Below are positions 8,263 through 15,965 of a stretch of DNA of 62,594 nucleotides, in pieces; positions within the stretch are counted from its first letter, which is position 1; every line of letters begins with the position of its first letter. A program made the position numbers and the translations under genes. The stretch is taken from assembly GCA_934454845.1 (NCBI GenBank), contig CAKSGV010000011.1:1-62594 (forward strand), given 5' to 3'. The notes under the pieces are model-generated. The model was not told the origin of the DNA and did no database searches. It saw nothing but the letters and a program-made list of their open reading frames with translations. Source of the stretch: an uncultured Eubacteriales bacterium. Lineage in GTDB: Bacteria > Bacillota > Clostridia > Oscillospirales > Acutalibacteraceae.

Positions 8263-8412
8263 ATGAAAATTGATTGTATTAAAACGGCATTAGCGAGAGG
8301 TATAGGCTTAGCAAGCACTGAATTTGGGTGCACCAAATTCTATTTGCTTGCAAATGGCATCGCATTAGCAAGCATCGCGTTTGGGTGCACACACCGCAAA
8401 CACACTTGTTAG
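8263..8412 (+). CDS. Possible 49-aa peptide overlapping the oriT-like repeats
   Basis: An ATG with AGAGGCG upstream opens 49 codons ending at TAG. The peptide has two related halves (GIGLASTEFGCT and GIALASIAFGCT) simply because the DNA beneath is a direct repeat. It may be a real short gene or an accidental frame across a DNA-level element; I favour the second. Confidence 0.25.
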   Translation: MKIDCIKTALARGIGLASTEFGCTKFYLLANGIALASIAFGCTHRKHTC

Positions 8413-8434
8413 GGGTAGCTTTCCGCGCCCCTAA
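8307..8434. other. oriT-like repeat region upstream of mobC
   Basis: Two direct copies begin TTAGCAAGCA and both continue to TTTGGGTGCAC, about 60 bp apart. The first contains a perfect 8-bp hairpin (GAATTTGG/CCAAATTC, 8320-8340). A further inverted repeat TTAGGGG/CCCCTAA lies at 8409-8434 after ACACACTTG. Clustered direct and inverted repeats immediately before a mobC gene are typical of transfer origins of mobilizable elements. The nic site is not identified. Apart from this region and the short frame above, nothing gene-like is seen between 8129 and 8479. Confidence 0.5.
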
Positions 8435-8479
8435 AACCCCCGAAGTAAAAAATCCGATTATGAAAGGAAGTTGTTCAAT

Positions 8480-8836
8480 ATGGAAAAAAGAACAGAAAGA
8501 ATCAAGTTTTGGTTGACAGATAAGGAACTGAAACAAATTGAACGTAAAGCCGGAAAGCTCGGTATGAATCGTTCCGAGTATATTCGCTATCTCATCGCCA
8601 ACTGCAAGCTTGTTCACACGCCGAGTATTGACTATGAGGACTATTACAGCAGACTTAAATGTATCAGTGATGAAATAAACCACCACTTAATTGTTCTGAA
8701 TCAAATCGGTACATTGGATGAGCTGCAGTTTCATAGGTTCTGCGAGGAGGCAATCGAAACGGCGAAACAACTTTCAAACGAGCTGACCGAAAAGCTGGAT
8801 GTTGAAATTGAAAAGTCGAAGGAGGTGAACACTTGA
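8480..8836 (+). CDS. mobC: MobC-like mobilization accessory protein
   Basis: From ATG 8480 (AAAGGAAG about 10 nt upstream) the product is 118 aa. It starts with a ribbon-helix-helix type segment, RIKFWLTDKELKQIERKAGK followed by LGMNRSEYIRYLI, characteristic of MobC/relaxosome proteins that bind oriT and help the relaxase nick it. A second helical part ends in a Lys/Glu-rich helix. The oriT-like repeats lie immediately upstream. The relaxase gene that normally follows mobC is absent, so the element is unlikely to mobilise itself. Confidence 0.75.
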   Translation: MEKRTERIKFWLTDKELKQIERKAGKLGMNRSEYIRYLIANCKLVHTPSIDYEDYYSRLKCISDEINHHLIVLNQIGTLDELQFHRFCEEAIETAKQLSNELTEKLDVEIEKSKEVNT

Positions 8837-9087
8837 GAAACGGAAAGCACTATGTCCCCGTTCGGATGACAAAAAGCGAAAAAGAGAATTTCTTAAAGCT
8901 CAGTGAGTTATGCCGTGCCCCTGAGAAAACAGTTTTGTATTGGCTTCTAAACGATATGATTGTCTACGAAAAGCCGCCCGAAATCTTTTTCAAAATCACA
9001 AGATTGATGTTGAGAATGGAAACCAATGTAGCCCATATTTGGCTCTGTGGCATTAATTTATCTGAAGCAATAAAAGCGAAATATTAA
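8833..9087 (+). CDS. Second small MobC/RHH-like protein
   Basis: The 84-aa product starts at TTG 8833 with AAGGAGGTGA just upstream and a TTGA overlap with the mobC stop. The sequence (VPVRMTKSEKENFLKLSELC, then ETNVAHIWLCGINLSEAI) has the length and helix pattern of mobilization accessory proteins but no clear motif. It may be a truncated MobC relative. Translational coupling to mobC is likely. The function is not certain. Confidence 0.5.
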   Translation: MRNGKHYVPVRMTKSEKENFLKLSELCRAPEKTVLYWLLNDMIVYEKPPEIFFKITRLMLRMETNVAHIWLCGINLSEAIKAKY

Positions 9088-9297
9088 AACCTATCAAAAG
9101 AGATAAACAATTACGATTGCGAAATTACCTTCAAAGGATTATTCGCAGAAGCGCACTACGGCGAAAACCGAAAATAACAGTATTGAAAGGCAGTAATTAT
9201 GACAAAAGTAAACCAAACTGCCGTTTCAAGCATATTTTTCTATACTCTCTTTTTTACAAAAGAAACGGCAGACAAAGAAAATTTAAGGAGATTTTAT

Positions 9298-10902
9298 GAT
9301 GAAGAAAGAAACCGAAATGTCTGCCGAAAAGGCAGTAAAGCAACCTTAACCGAAGCTTATGAGCATTATACGGGAACAAATTTCAACCGACCGGGATTTC
9401 AGCAGATGCTCTCCGATATCGAAATGGGATATATCTATGCCGTAATGGTAAAAGACTTATCCCGACTCGGACGGGATTATGTTTCGGTGGGTAATTATAC
9501 CGATGTATATTTCCCCGACCACAACGTTCGGTTTATTGCCGTAAACGATAACATCGACAGCGACGAGGGCGAAAGTGAAATTGCACCGTTTAAGAATATT
9601 TTAAACGAAATGTATGCAAGGGATATTTCAAAGAAAGTCCGTTCTTCTCACCGTCTGCGCGGCAGCATGGGTGAGCCGTTATCTCAACCGCCGTATGGGT
9701 ATATGAAATCTCCCGAAAACAAAAAGAAATGGGTCATAGATCCGGATGCGGCAGATGTGGTAAAGCGCATTTTTAAAATGTGTCTTGAAGGTAAAGGCAA
9801 TGAAACAATCGCCCGAATACTGCAAGAGCAAAAAGTTTTAGTGCCTATGGCCTACTGGCAGAGCAAGGGTTTGCCGAGGGGCGGCAAGAAAACACAGCCA
9901 AATCCTTGTAAGTGGTGCAAGACAACCGTTCAAAAAATTCTCTCCCAGCAGGAATACTGCGGCGATGTCATTAACTTTAAAACCTGTTCCAAGTCTTTTA
10001 AGAATAAAACAAGGCTACCAAATGACCCTGAGAATTGGGCAATATTCAAGGATGTTCATGAGCCGATTATTGAGCGAAACGATTTTGAAAAGGTACAGAC
10101 TCTAATATCCAAAACAAAACGCCGTGCGCCGAAGCCAAAGAACGGCGAAAAAAGCATATTCTGCGATTTGCTGTTCTGCGGGGACTGCCACGGTAAGCTC
10201 CGTCATCATACGAACACTATCAATAAGGACATTCACTATTTCGTGTGTGCGAACAACAAGGTGGATTACCGAGGAGAATGTCCCGGCAGACACTATGTTA
10301 GAGCAGATGCCATTGAGCAGGTGGTAATGCTTGAATTGCGAAGGATGGCAGAATTTTTGGTCGCGGATGAAGAAGCCTTTGCCGAGCTGCTTGCTCAAAA
10401 AACCGATAAAGAGCTTTTGAAGGAAAAGAAGCACGATGAGGAAGAGCTTCAAAAGGCAACCGTGCGAAACGGTACCGTCTGCCGCCTTTATGAAAAGCTT
10501 TACGAGGACAATGCAACGGGCAAGGTGAGCGACGAATGGTTTATGCAGTTATCTCACAAATATGAAGCTGAACGAATGGAGCTGAAAGCGAAGATAAAAG
10601 CGCTCCGACAAAAGCTTTCGGAATGCGGACAGCGAGAGAGTGAGCGAGAAAGCTTCACTTCTGCAATTCGAGAATTTATGCGGATGGACAGGCTGACAGC
10701 ACCGCTGCTACGAGAACTCATCGACCGTATTGAAGTGTTTGAAACGGAGGGCAGGGGTAAAAACCGAACGCAGAGAATCATTATCTATTATCGCTTTGTC
10801 GGGTATGTGGAGATACCCGAAGTATCACGCAAAACGAATGTTATCGCCGATACCCGAAAAGGTGTCGCGACCAAGTATTTAACCGAACCGAAAACGGCAT
10901 AG
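9298..10902 (+). pseudogene. Serine recombinase lacking its catalytic N-terminus
   Basis: From about 9352 the frame encodes a Tn4451/TndX-type large serine recombinase: TGTNFNRPGFQQML, VKDLSRLGRDYVSVGNYTDV, then the recombinase domain (PPYGYMKSPENKKKWVIDP) and a zinc-ribbon (CDLLFCGDCHGKLRHH ending in VCANN). Missing is the N-terminal strand with the catalytic serine (the YxRxSxDD region). AAGGAG at 9280-9285 precedes an ATG at 9298 whose frame reads MMKKETEMSAEKAVKQP and stops at 9349-9351, next to where the other frame becomes homologous. I infer an internal deletion joining the true start to the middle of the resolvase domain. The long open frame back to 9199 is probably accidental. The enzyme should be inactive. 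Confidence 0.72.
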
Positions 10903-10903
10903 C

Positions 10904-10931
10904 AAAAAGGAGCAGGCTTAAAACCTGCTCC
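10904..10931 (-). terminator. Terminator-like hairpin after the recombinase
   Basis: Perfect 8-bp stem GGAGCAGG/CCTGCTCC with a 7-nt loop. The T-run (TTTTT) lies on the minus-strand side, so it would stop leftward transcription coming from the tRNA; on the plus strand no T-run follows. Confidence 0.6.
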
Positions 10932-10956
10932 GTACATAAAACCGTATCACAATATA

Positions 10957-11003
10957 TAAAAAATCGAGTGTCCATAAAGTAAAATCCCTTATGAACACTC
11001 GAT
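10957..11003 (-). terminator. Terminator of the tRNA-fMet transcript
   Basis: Read on the minus strand, the arm ATCGAGTGTTCATAA begins 1 base after the tRNA CCA end and pairs with TTATGGACACTCGAT (one mismatch), followed by TTTTTT. Position and polarity fit a rho-independent terminator for the tRNA. Confidence 0.8.
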
Positions 11004-11004
11004 A

Positions 11005-11080
<76 letters not shown>

Positions 11081-11234
11081 ATATTTAATTTTTGAGTGCT
11101 GATACATTATACACTAATTCAAATTAAAAAGCAAGTGTTTTTTTTAAAAAACTCAAATAAAATTAATATATAAAGATTATTTTAAAAAAATTCTTTTTTA
11201 TATCTAATAAACAGCAAAAATTGACAAAAAACTC

Positions 11235-11263
11235 TTTTCAAAAAAAAGGTTTTATGTTATAAT
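11235..11263 (+). promoter_or_regulatory. Promoter candidate for the hydrogenase cluster
   Basis: TTTTCA, 17 bp, then TATAAT with an extended TG (TGTTATAAT), about 90 bp before the first gene of the cluster. The -35 match is weak, the extended -10 strong. The rest of 11081-11352 is AT-rich and shows no gene. Confidence 0.55.
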
Positions 11264-11352
11264 ATCAAAGTATGTAAGATGTGAGTATTCTAACCTGTGA
11301 GGATTTTGAATATTCGCGTTTGATACATATCATTATAGAGGAGGATATGTTA

Positions 11353-11850
11353 ATGAAGAAAAAAATCAGCAAGCTTTCCTTCAGAGGAACTGCCGAGCAG
11401 GAAGCTCAGCTTATGCAGGTCATTGACGAAAATAAGCATGATAAGAGCAACCTAATGGTAGTTATGCAAAAGGCACAGGATATTTACGGATATCTGCCTT
11501 TGGAAGTGCAGGAAATGATTGCAGACGGTATGGAAGTACCGCTCGAAAAGGTTTACGGGGTTTCAACCTTTTATGCTCAGTTCTCACTTTCACCTAAGGG
11601 TAAGTACAACATCTCGGTATGTCTTGGAACGGCGTGCTATGTCAAGGGCTCGGGAGAGATATTCGATAAGCTTACCGAAAAGCTCGGTATAGGCGCTGAC
11701 GAATGTACTGCTGACGGAAAATTTTCACTCACCGCATGCCGCTGTATAGGTGCTTGCGGATTGGCGCCGGTACTGACCGTTAACGATGATGTTTACGGCA
11801 GACTTACAGCCGACGATGTTGACGGCATACTTGAAAAGTACGCCGACTGA
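11353..11850 (+). CDS. hndA: NADH/ferredoxin hydrogenase subunit HndA (NuoE-like)
   Basis: The 165-aa thioredoxin-like [2Fe-2S] subunit has four ligand cysteines in two pairs, CLGTAC and CRCIGAC, plus the NuoE core YGVSTFYAQFSL. It passes electrons within electron-bifurcating hydrogenases that couple NADH and ferredoxin oxidation to H2 formation, or the reverse. The ORF extends upstream to 11281, but ATG 11353 has GAGGAGG 8 nt upstream; ATG 11347 is too close to it. The partner subunits (HndB-, HndC- and HydA-like) lie 3.7-8 kb downstream in the same direction, separated by a block of regulatory-looking genes. Confidence 0.9.
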   Translation: MKKKISKLSFRGTAEQEAQLMQVIDENKHDKSNLMVVMQKAQDIYGYLPLEVQEMIADGMEVPLEKVYGVSTFYAQFSLSPKGKYNISVCLGTACYVKGSGEIFDKLTEKLGIGADECTADGKFSLTACRCIGACGLAPVLTVNDDVYGRLTADDVDGILEKYAD

Positions 11851-11882
11851 TTTCCTGAATAAATTAAAAGGAAAGAATCTTT

Positions 11883-12236
11883 ATGAAAATAAGCACAATG
11901 CAAGATTTGCTTGACGCAAAAATACTCTGTTGTGAAGAAAACATCGGCAGGCACGTTTATTCAGCCTGCGGGTGCGATCTGATGAGCGATGTTCTGGCAT
12001 ATGTAAAAGATCAGGCGGTGCTTTTAACAGGGCTTGTAAATCCGCAGGTCGTTCGCACTGCGGAAATGATGGATATGATCTGTATAGTATTTGTCCGCTC
12101 TAAAATGCCGACTGATGAAATGCTGGAGCTTGCAAAAGACGCAGGTATCGTGGTACTTTCAACCGACAAGAGAATGTATGAGGCTTGCGGGCTTTTGTAT
12201 TCTAACGGCCTTGTCGGAAATAAGGTAAAAAAATGA
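11883..12236 (+). CDS. DRTGG-domain protein
   Basis: A 117-aa single-domain protein with the DRTGG fold pattern: MQDLLDAKILCCEEN, then YVKDQAVLLTGLVNPQVVRTAEMMD and IVVLSTDKRMYEACG. DRTGG domains are small ligand- or nucleotide-binding modules also found in phosphotransacetylases and near hydrogenases. The stop overlaps the next ATG by 4 bp. A second DRTGG gene follows at 13949. The ligand is unknown; the setting suggests control or assembly of the hydrogenase. Confidence 0.8.
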   Translation: MKISTMQDLLDAKILCCEENIGRHVYSACGCDLMSDVLAYVKDQAVLLTGLVNPQVVRTAEMMDMICIVFVRSKMPTDEMLELAKDAGIVVLSTDKRMYEACGLLYSNGLVGNKVKK

Positions 12237-12658
12237 GCGAGGAATTGATTTTTAATTTCGATGTTGACGGCGAGGATTTCACTTCCGCCGGTCAGGCTTC
12301 CGTTCAGGTCAAGAAAAATTTAAGACAGCTCGGAATTCCGACCGAGGTTATAAGACGGGTATCGATCGCTATGTATGAGGGCGAGATAAATATGGTCATT
12401 CACGCCAAGGGCGGGAAAGCCACCGTCAAGGTAAGCGAAGAAAAAATAGAAATCATATTGGAAGATCACGGACCGGGTATCAAGGATATCGATCAGGCAA
12501 TGCAGGAGGGCTTTTCCACTGCACCCGACAGAATAAGATCTTTGGGATTCGGAGCCGGAATGGGACTTCCGAATATGAAAAGATACACCGATTCAATGGA
12601 GATCGCTTCAAAACTCAATGTCGGAACCACCGTTAAAATGACAGTTAATATCCATTAG
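12233..12658 (+). CDS. RsbW-like anti-sigma/ATP-binding protein
   Basis: 141 aa with the GHKL ATPase core of anti-sigma factor kinases: a helix with YEGEINMVIHAKGG (N-box region), EDHGPGIKDID (G1), and GFGAGMGLPNMKRY (G2). RsbW-type proteins bind partners such as sigma factors or phosphorylate antagonists on Ser/Thr. No antagonist gene is adjacent. It is translationally coupled to the DRTGG gene upstream. This arrangement recurs in clostridial hydrogenase loci as I recall; a redox-dependent switch is a reasonable inference but not shown. Confidence 0.82.
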   Translation: MSEELIFNFDVDGEDFTSAGQASVQVKKNLRQLGIPTEVIRRVSIAMYEGEINMVIHAKGGKATVKVSEEKIEIILEDHGPGIKDIDQAMQEGFSTAPDRIRSLGFGAGMGLPNMKRYTDSMEIASKLNVGTTVKMTVNIH

Positions 12659-12678
12659 CTTAAAATAAGGGTGATTTT

Positions 12679-13971
12679 ATGCACAGATACGAGCATTCGG
12701 TTTTTCTCGATGAGTATAAATGCAACGGCTGCACCACTTGCTTAAAGCATTGCCCGACAGAGGCGATACGCGTTAAAAACGGACACGCCGCGATAGATCC
12801 CGACAGGTGTATCGATTGCGGTGAATGTATAAGAGTCTGTCCGCAGAAAGCGAAAAAGGCGGTTTGCGGCAATCTTGAAAATATGGAGCGCTTCAAATGG
12901 AAGATAGCTTTGCCGGCTCCCACTCTTTACGGGCAGTTTGATAATCTTGAAGATATCGATTATGTTCTTGATGGGCTTTTAAAAATCGGGTTTGACGATG
13001 TTTTTGAAGTTTCAAAAGCGGCGGAGCTTGTGAGCGCATATACGAGGGTATATCTTAAAACTCAAGGGATTAAAAAGCCTGCGATCAGCTCGGCTTGTCC
13101 GGTCGTAGTAAGGCTTATCGGCTTAAGATTTCCCGCGCTAAATGAAAATGTTATTCATATGCTGCCGCCGATGGAAATTGCCGCTAAACTTGCAAAAAAG
13201 CGTGCGCTTTTAAATCATCCCGAGTTATCCGAAAAGGATATAGGGGTATGTTTTATTTCTCCGTGTCCCGCTAAAATCAGCTACATAAAAAATGGATTTG
13301 CCGATTATAAAAGCCATGTCGATGAAGCAGTATCAATAAAAGACATATACTTTATGCTTATAAGCAAAATGCGCGGCGACAGCAATATAAAAGCGCTGTC
13401 GGAATCGGGAATGATAGGCCTCGGATGGGCAAGAACAGGCGGAGAGGCCTCGGCAATATTAAACGACAGTTATCTCGCAGCTGACGGTATCGATAATGTT
13501 ATACACGTGCTAGACCAGATCGAAAACGGGAATATCCCGCCGCTTGAATTCATAGAGCTAAATGCCTGCACGGGCGGATGCGTCGGCGGAGTGCTTACGA
13601 TGCAAAATCCGTTTATCGCAAAAGCAAGAATTCAGACGCTGAGAAGATATCTGCCGGTTTCGCAGAACAATCTCTCGAAAAAAGAGCTTGAATATATTCC
13701 CGAATATTATCTGTTTGACGATCTGCCCGAGTATCATCCTATTTCTCAGCTATCGGACAGTATGGCGGAGTCGATGAGAATGATGGCGGATATTCAGAAG
13801 ATAAGAGATATTTTGCCCGGGATAGACTGTGGCTCGTGCGGAGCGCCTACTTGCAGAGCATTTGCGGAAGATGTTGCAAAATCAAATGCCGATCTTAACG
13901 ACTGCCTTATAAAAAATGCCTATGCCGCAAGAGGAAGGGAAGAGCAAAATGACGGTTATAGATCTTATTGA
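12679..13971 (+). CDS. [FeFe]-hydrogenase-like iron-sulfur protein, probably sensory
   Basis: 430 aa. Two [4Fe-4S] ferredoxin motifs lie near the N-terminus (CNGCTTCLKHCP and CIDCGECIRVCP). The middle carries the hydrogenase large-subunit fold with four putative H-cluster cysteines: SSACPVV, SPCPAK, and ACTGGCVGG. The C-terminus has a further Fe-S domain (PGIDCGSCGAPTCRAFAEDV). Compared with catalytic HydA downstream, the L1 motif is SACP rather than SCSPGW and L3 lacks the NGGGQP extension. Such shortened forms with regulatory neighbours are usually thought to sense H2 or redox state rather than turn over quickly. Neighbours encode an anti-sigma-like protein and DRTGG proteins. Confidence 0.82.
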   Translation: MHRYEHSVFLDEYKCNGCTTCLKHCPTEAIRVKNGHAAIDPDRCIDCGECIRVCPQKAKKAVCGNLENMERFKWKIALPAPTLYGQFDNLEDIDYVLDGLLKIGFDDVFEVSKAAELVSAYTRVYLKTQGIKKPAISSACPVVVRLIGLRFPALNENVIHMLPPMEIAAKLAKKRALLNHPELSEKDIGVCFISPCPAKISYIKNGFADYKSHVDEAVSIKDIYFMLISKMRGDSNIKALSESGMIGLGWARTGGEASAILNDSYLAADGIDNVIHVLDQIENGNIPPLEFIELNACTGGCVGGVLTMQNPFIAKARIQTLRRYLPVSQNNLSKKELEYIPEYYLFDDLPEYHPISQLSDSMAESMRMMADIQKIRDILPGIDCGSCGAPTCRAFAEDVAKSNADLNDCLIKNAYAARGREEQNDGYRSY

Positions 13972-14275
13972 TTGCACGGTCTTTAAAGCGGTAAATTTAA
14001 GCGAGCCGGAAAGAGAAATCGGCGGAGTATATATCGGCGATCTGTTAAGCTGGGTTATGGGCAGGGCAAAGGAAAACGACGCCTGGATAACAATTATGTC
14101 TAATATAAATGTTGTCGCAGTCGCATCGCTTGCGGATGTTGCTTGCGTGGTTTTATCGGAAAATGTCAGTCTTGAAGAAGATATTATAAAAGTCGTAAGA
14201 GAAAAGAAAATTAATGTGATTTCTTCTTCGCTTCCGGCTTATGAAACGGCTATTGAGATAAATAAAAAATTATGA
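13949..14275 (+). CDS. Second DRTGG-domain protein
   Basis: 108 aa from ATG 13949, which overlaps the end of the preceding gene by 23 bp; GGAAGGGA lies just upstream. It matches the first DRTGG protein in plan: MTVIDLIDCTVFKAVNLS, IGDLLSWVMGRAKENDAWIT, VNVISSSLPAYE. The pair may form a heteromer. Its stop overlaps the PHP gene start by 4 bp. Function unknown beyond the domain. Confidence 0.75.
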   Translation: MTVIDLIDCTVFKAVNLSEPEREIGGVYIGDLLSWVMGRAKENDAWITIMSNINVVAVASLADVACVVLSENVSLEEDIIKVVREKKINVISSSLPAYETAIEINKKL

Positions 14276-15006
14276 AAGATTTTTATTATGATCTTCATAT
14301 TCATTCTTGCCTATCGCCCTGTGCGGATAATGATAATACGCCGAACAACATAGCCGGTATGGCTTCGCTTTGCGGGCTTGATATTGTGGCGTTAACAGAT
14401 CATAATTCTGCTGAAAACTGTCCTGCATTTTTTGAGGCGGCAAGGAAATACGGAATTATTCCCATAGCCGGAATGGAGCTTACCACTTCGGAGGATATCC
14501 ACTTGATTTGTCTGTTTGAAAGCTTAAGCGGAGCTTTGGAATTTTCAAAAGCGGTGGATAAGCACCGCGTCAAAATAAAAAACAGGCCGGAAATTTTCGG
14601 CGATCAGCTTATTTTGGATAAAGATGATAATTTGATTTCTTCGGAAGAAAATTTACTTCCGAACGCTACAACGCTTGATTTAGTCAGCGGAGCAAGACTT
14701 GCAAATGATTTTAAGGGGATTTGTTATCCTGCTCATATTGACAGACAGGCGAACGGGTTAATCTCCGTTTTAGGAGCATTTCCCGAAACTCCGAATTTTT
14801 TATTTGCGGAGTTTTATTTGGGAGAGAATGTTAATTTATACAAAGAAAAATACGGTCTTGAAGATAAAAAGATTTTAGTCAGTTCCGACGCTCATTATCT
14901 TACCGATTTTAAAGACAAAGAAAACAAAATTTCCTTAAATGCGGTAAGCGGTGATGAAAGGGAAGTTAAAAAAGAGCTTTTTAAGATGTTTCGGGGTGAA
15001 ATATGA
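14272..15006 (+). CDS. PHP-domain metal-dependent hydrolase
   Basis: 244 aa with the PHP metal-binding motifs: DLHIHSCLSPCADND at the start, ALTDHNSAENCPAF, the glutamate in GMELTTSEDIHL, PAHIDRQANG and SSDAHYL near the end. PHP proteins hydrolyse phosphoesters (histidinol phosphate, nucleotides, DNA ends) with two or three metal ions. The substrate is not predictable here. The gene overlaps the DRTGG gene before it and the ATPase gene after it, so it is part of the same transcript. Confidence 0.88.
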   Translation: MKDFYYDLHIHSCLSPCADNDNTPNNIAGMASLCGLDIVALTDHNSAENCPAFFEAARKYGIIPIAGMELTTSEDIHLICLFESLSGALEFSKAVDKHRVKIKNRPEIFGDQLILDKDDNLISSEENLLPNATTLDLVSGARLANDFKGICYPAHIDRQANGLISVLGAFPETPNFLFAEFYLGENVNLYKEKYGLEDKKILVSSDAHYLTDFKDKENKISLNAVSGDEREVKKELFKMFRGEI

Positions 15007-15551
15007 AAGAACTTTCTTTAAATATACTTGACATTGCCGAAAATTCGGTAAAAGCCGGAGCTTCCTTAATTGAGATCGATTTAAGCGAAACAGACGAAAA
15101 GCTTATAATTTCGATAAAGGATAACGGCTGCGGAATGAGCGAGGAAACTTTAAAGTCTGTAACCGATCCGTTTTACACAACAAGGACCACGAGAAAAGTA
15201 GGCCTCGGAATTCCGTTTTTTAAAATGGAGGCAGAGCAGACGGGCGGAAAATTCGAAATCGTTTCAAAGCAATCGGTTAATTCCGATGATCTTCACGGAA
15301 CTTGCGTTACAGCGGAATTTATAAAGGAAAGCATTGATTTTATTCCGCTCGGAAATATTTCGGAAACAATCGTGACCTTAATACAGGGCCACCCCGACAG
15401 AGATTTTTTATTAAAACATATAAAAGCGGATAAGACCGTTTCGCTTGACACGCGAGAAATGAGAAATATACTTGAAAATATTCCTCTTGATTCGTACGAG
15501 GTCATAAAATTCATAAAAGATTATCTTTTAGAGCAATACAGCGAATTTTAA
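15003..15551 (+). CDS. Histidine-kinase-type ATPase domain protein
   Basis: 182 aa. The first ~120 residues form a GHKL ATPase: LDIAENSVKAGAS (N box), IKDNGCGMSEE (G1), DPFYTTRTTRKVGLGIPFFK (G2 region). No dimerisation/phosphoacceptor domain is present, so it is not a complete sensor kinase. The last 60 residues are helical. It is the second GHKL protein of the locus after the RsbW-like gene. I infer a regulatory role for the hydrogenase operon. Confidence 0.8.
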   Translation: MKELSLNILDIAENSVKAGASLIEIDLSETDEKLIISIKDNGCGMSEETLKSVTDPFYTTRTTRKVGLGIPFFKMEAEQTGGKFEIVSKQSVNSDDLHGTCVTAEFIKESIDFIPLGNISETIVTLIQGHPDRDFLLKHIKADKTVSLDTREMRNILENIPLDSYEVIKFIKDYLLEQYSEF

Positions 15552-15579
15552 TCAGAATATATTAGAAAGGAAGATACAA

Positions 15580-15951
15580 ATGAAATCATTGGCTGAGCTT
15601 CAGGCAATAAAGGACAAAATGAAGAATAAAGTTATTCTTCGCGAGGGCTCGGGAGAGATACGCGTAGTAGTCGGAATGGCAACCTGCGGAATAGCCGCCG
15701 GCGCGCGCCCTGTGCTTAACGCATTTGTCGAGGAGGTCAACTCTTTAGGTCTTTCGGATAAAATTACCGTTTCTCAGACAGGATGTATCGGTATTTGCCA
15801 GTTTGAGCCTGTTGTTGAGATTTTCGAAGCAGGAAAAGAAAAGGTAACCTATGTTAAAATGAATGCCGAAAAAGCAAAAGAGGTTGCGCTTAAACACCTC
15901 AAAGACGGCAATGTTGTAGCGGAATACACCATTGCGAACGCTAAAATTTAA
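15580..15951 (+). CDS. hndB: [2Fe-2S] ferredoxin-like hydrogenase subunit (HndB)
   Basis: 123-aa thioredoxin-like [2Fe-2S] protein with cysteines in ATCGIAAGARP and QTGCIGICQFEPV. Length and context match HndB of NADH/ferredoxin-dependent hydrogenases, which relays electrons between the flavin subunit and the hydrogenase. AGAAAGGAAG precedes the ATG. It lies 14 bp before the NuoF-like gene. Confidence 0.88.
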   Translation: MKSLAELQAIKDKMKNKVILREGSGEIRVVVGMATCGIAAGARPVLNAFVEEVNSLGLSDKITVSQTGCIGICQFEPVVEIFEAGKEKVTYVKMNAEKAKEVALKHLKDGNVVAEYTIANAKI

Positions 15952-15965
15952 TTGGAGGTAAAAAA

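Noticed and set aside
9199..9297. Extension of the recombinase to the ATG at 9199
   Set aside because: Residues 1-35 (for example SSIFFYTLFFTKE) show no recombinase similarity; a better RBS and ATG are at 9298 in another frame.
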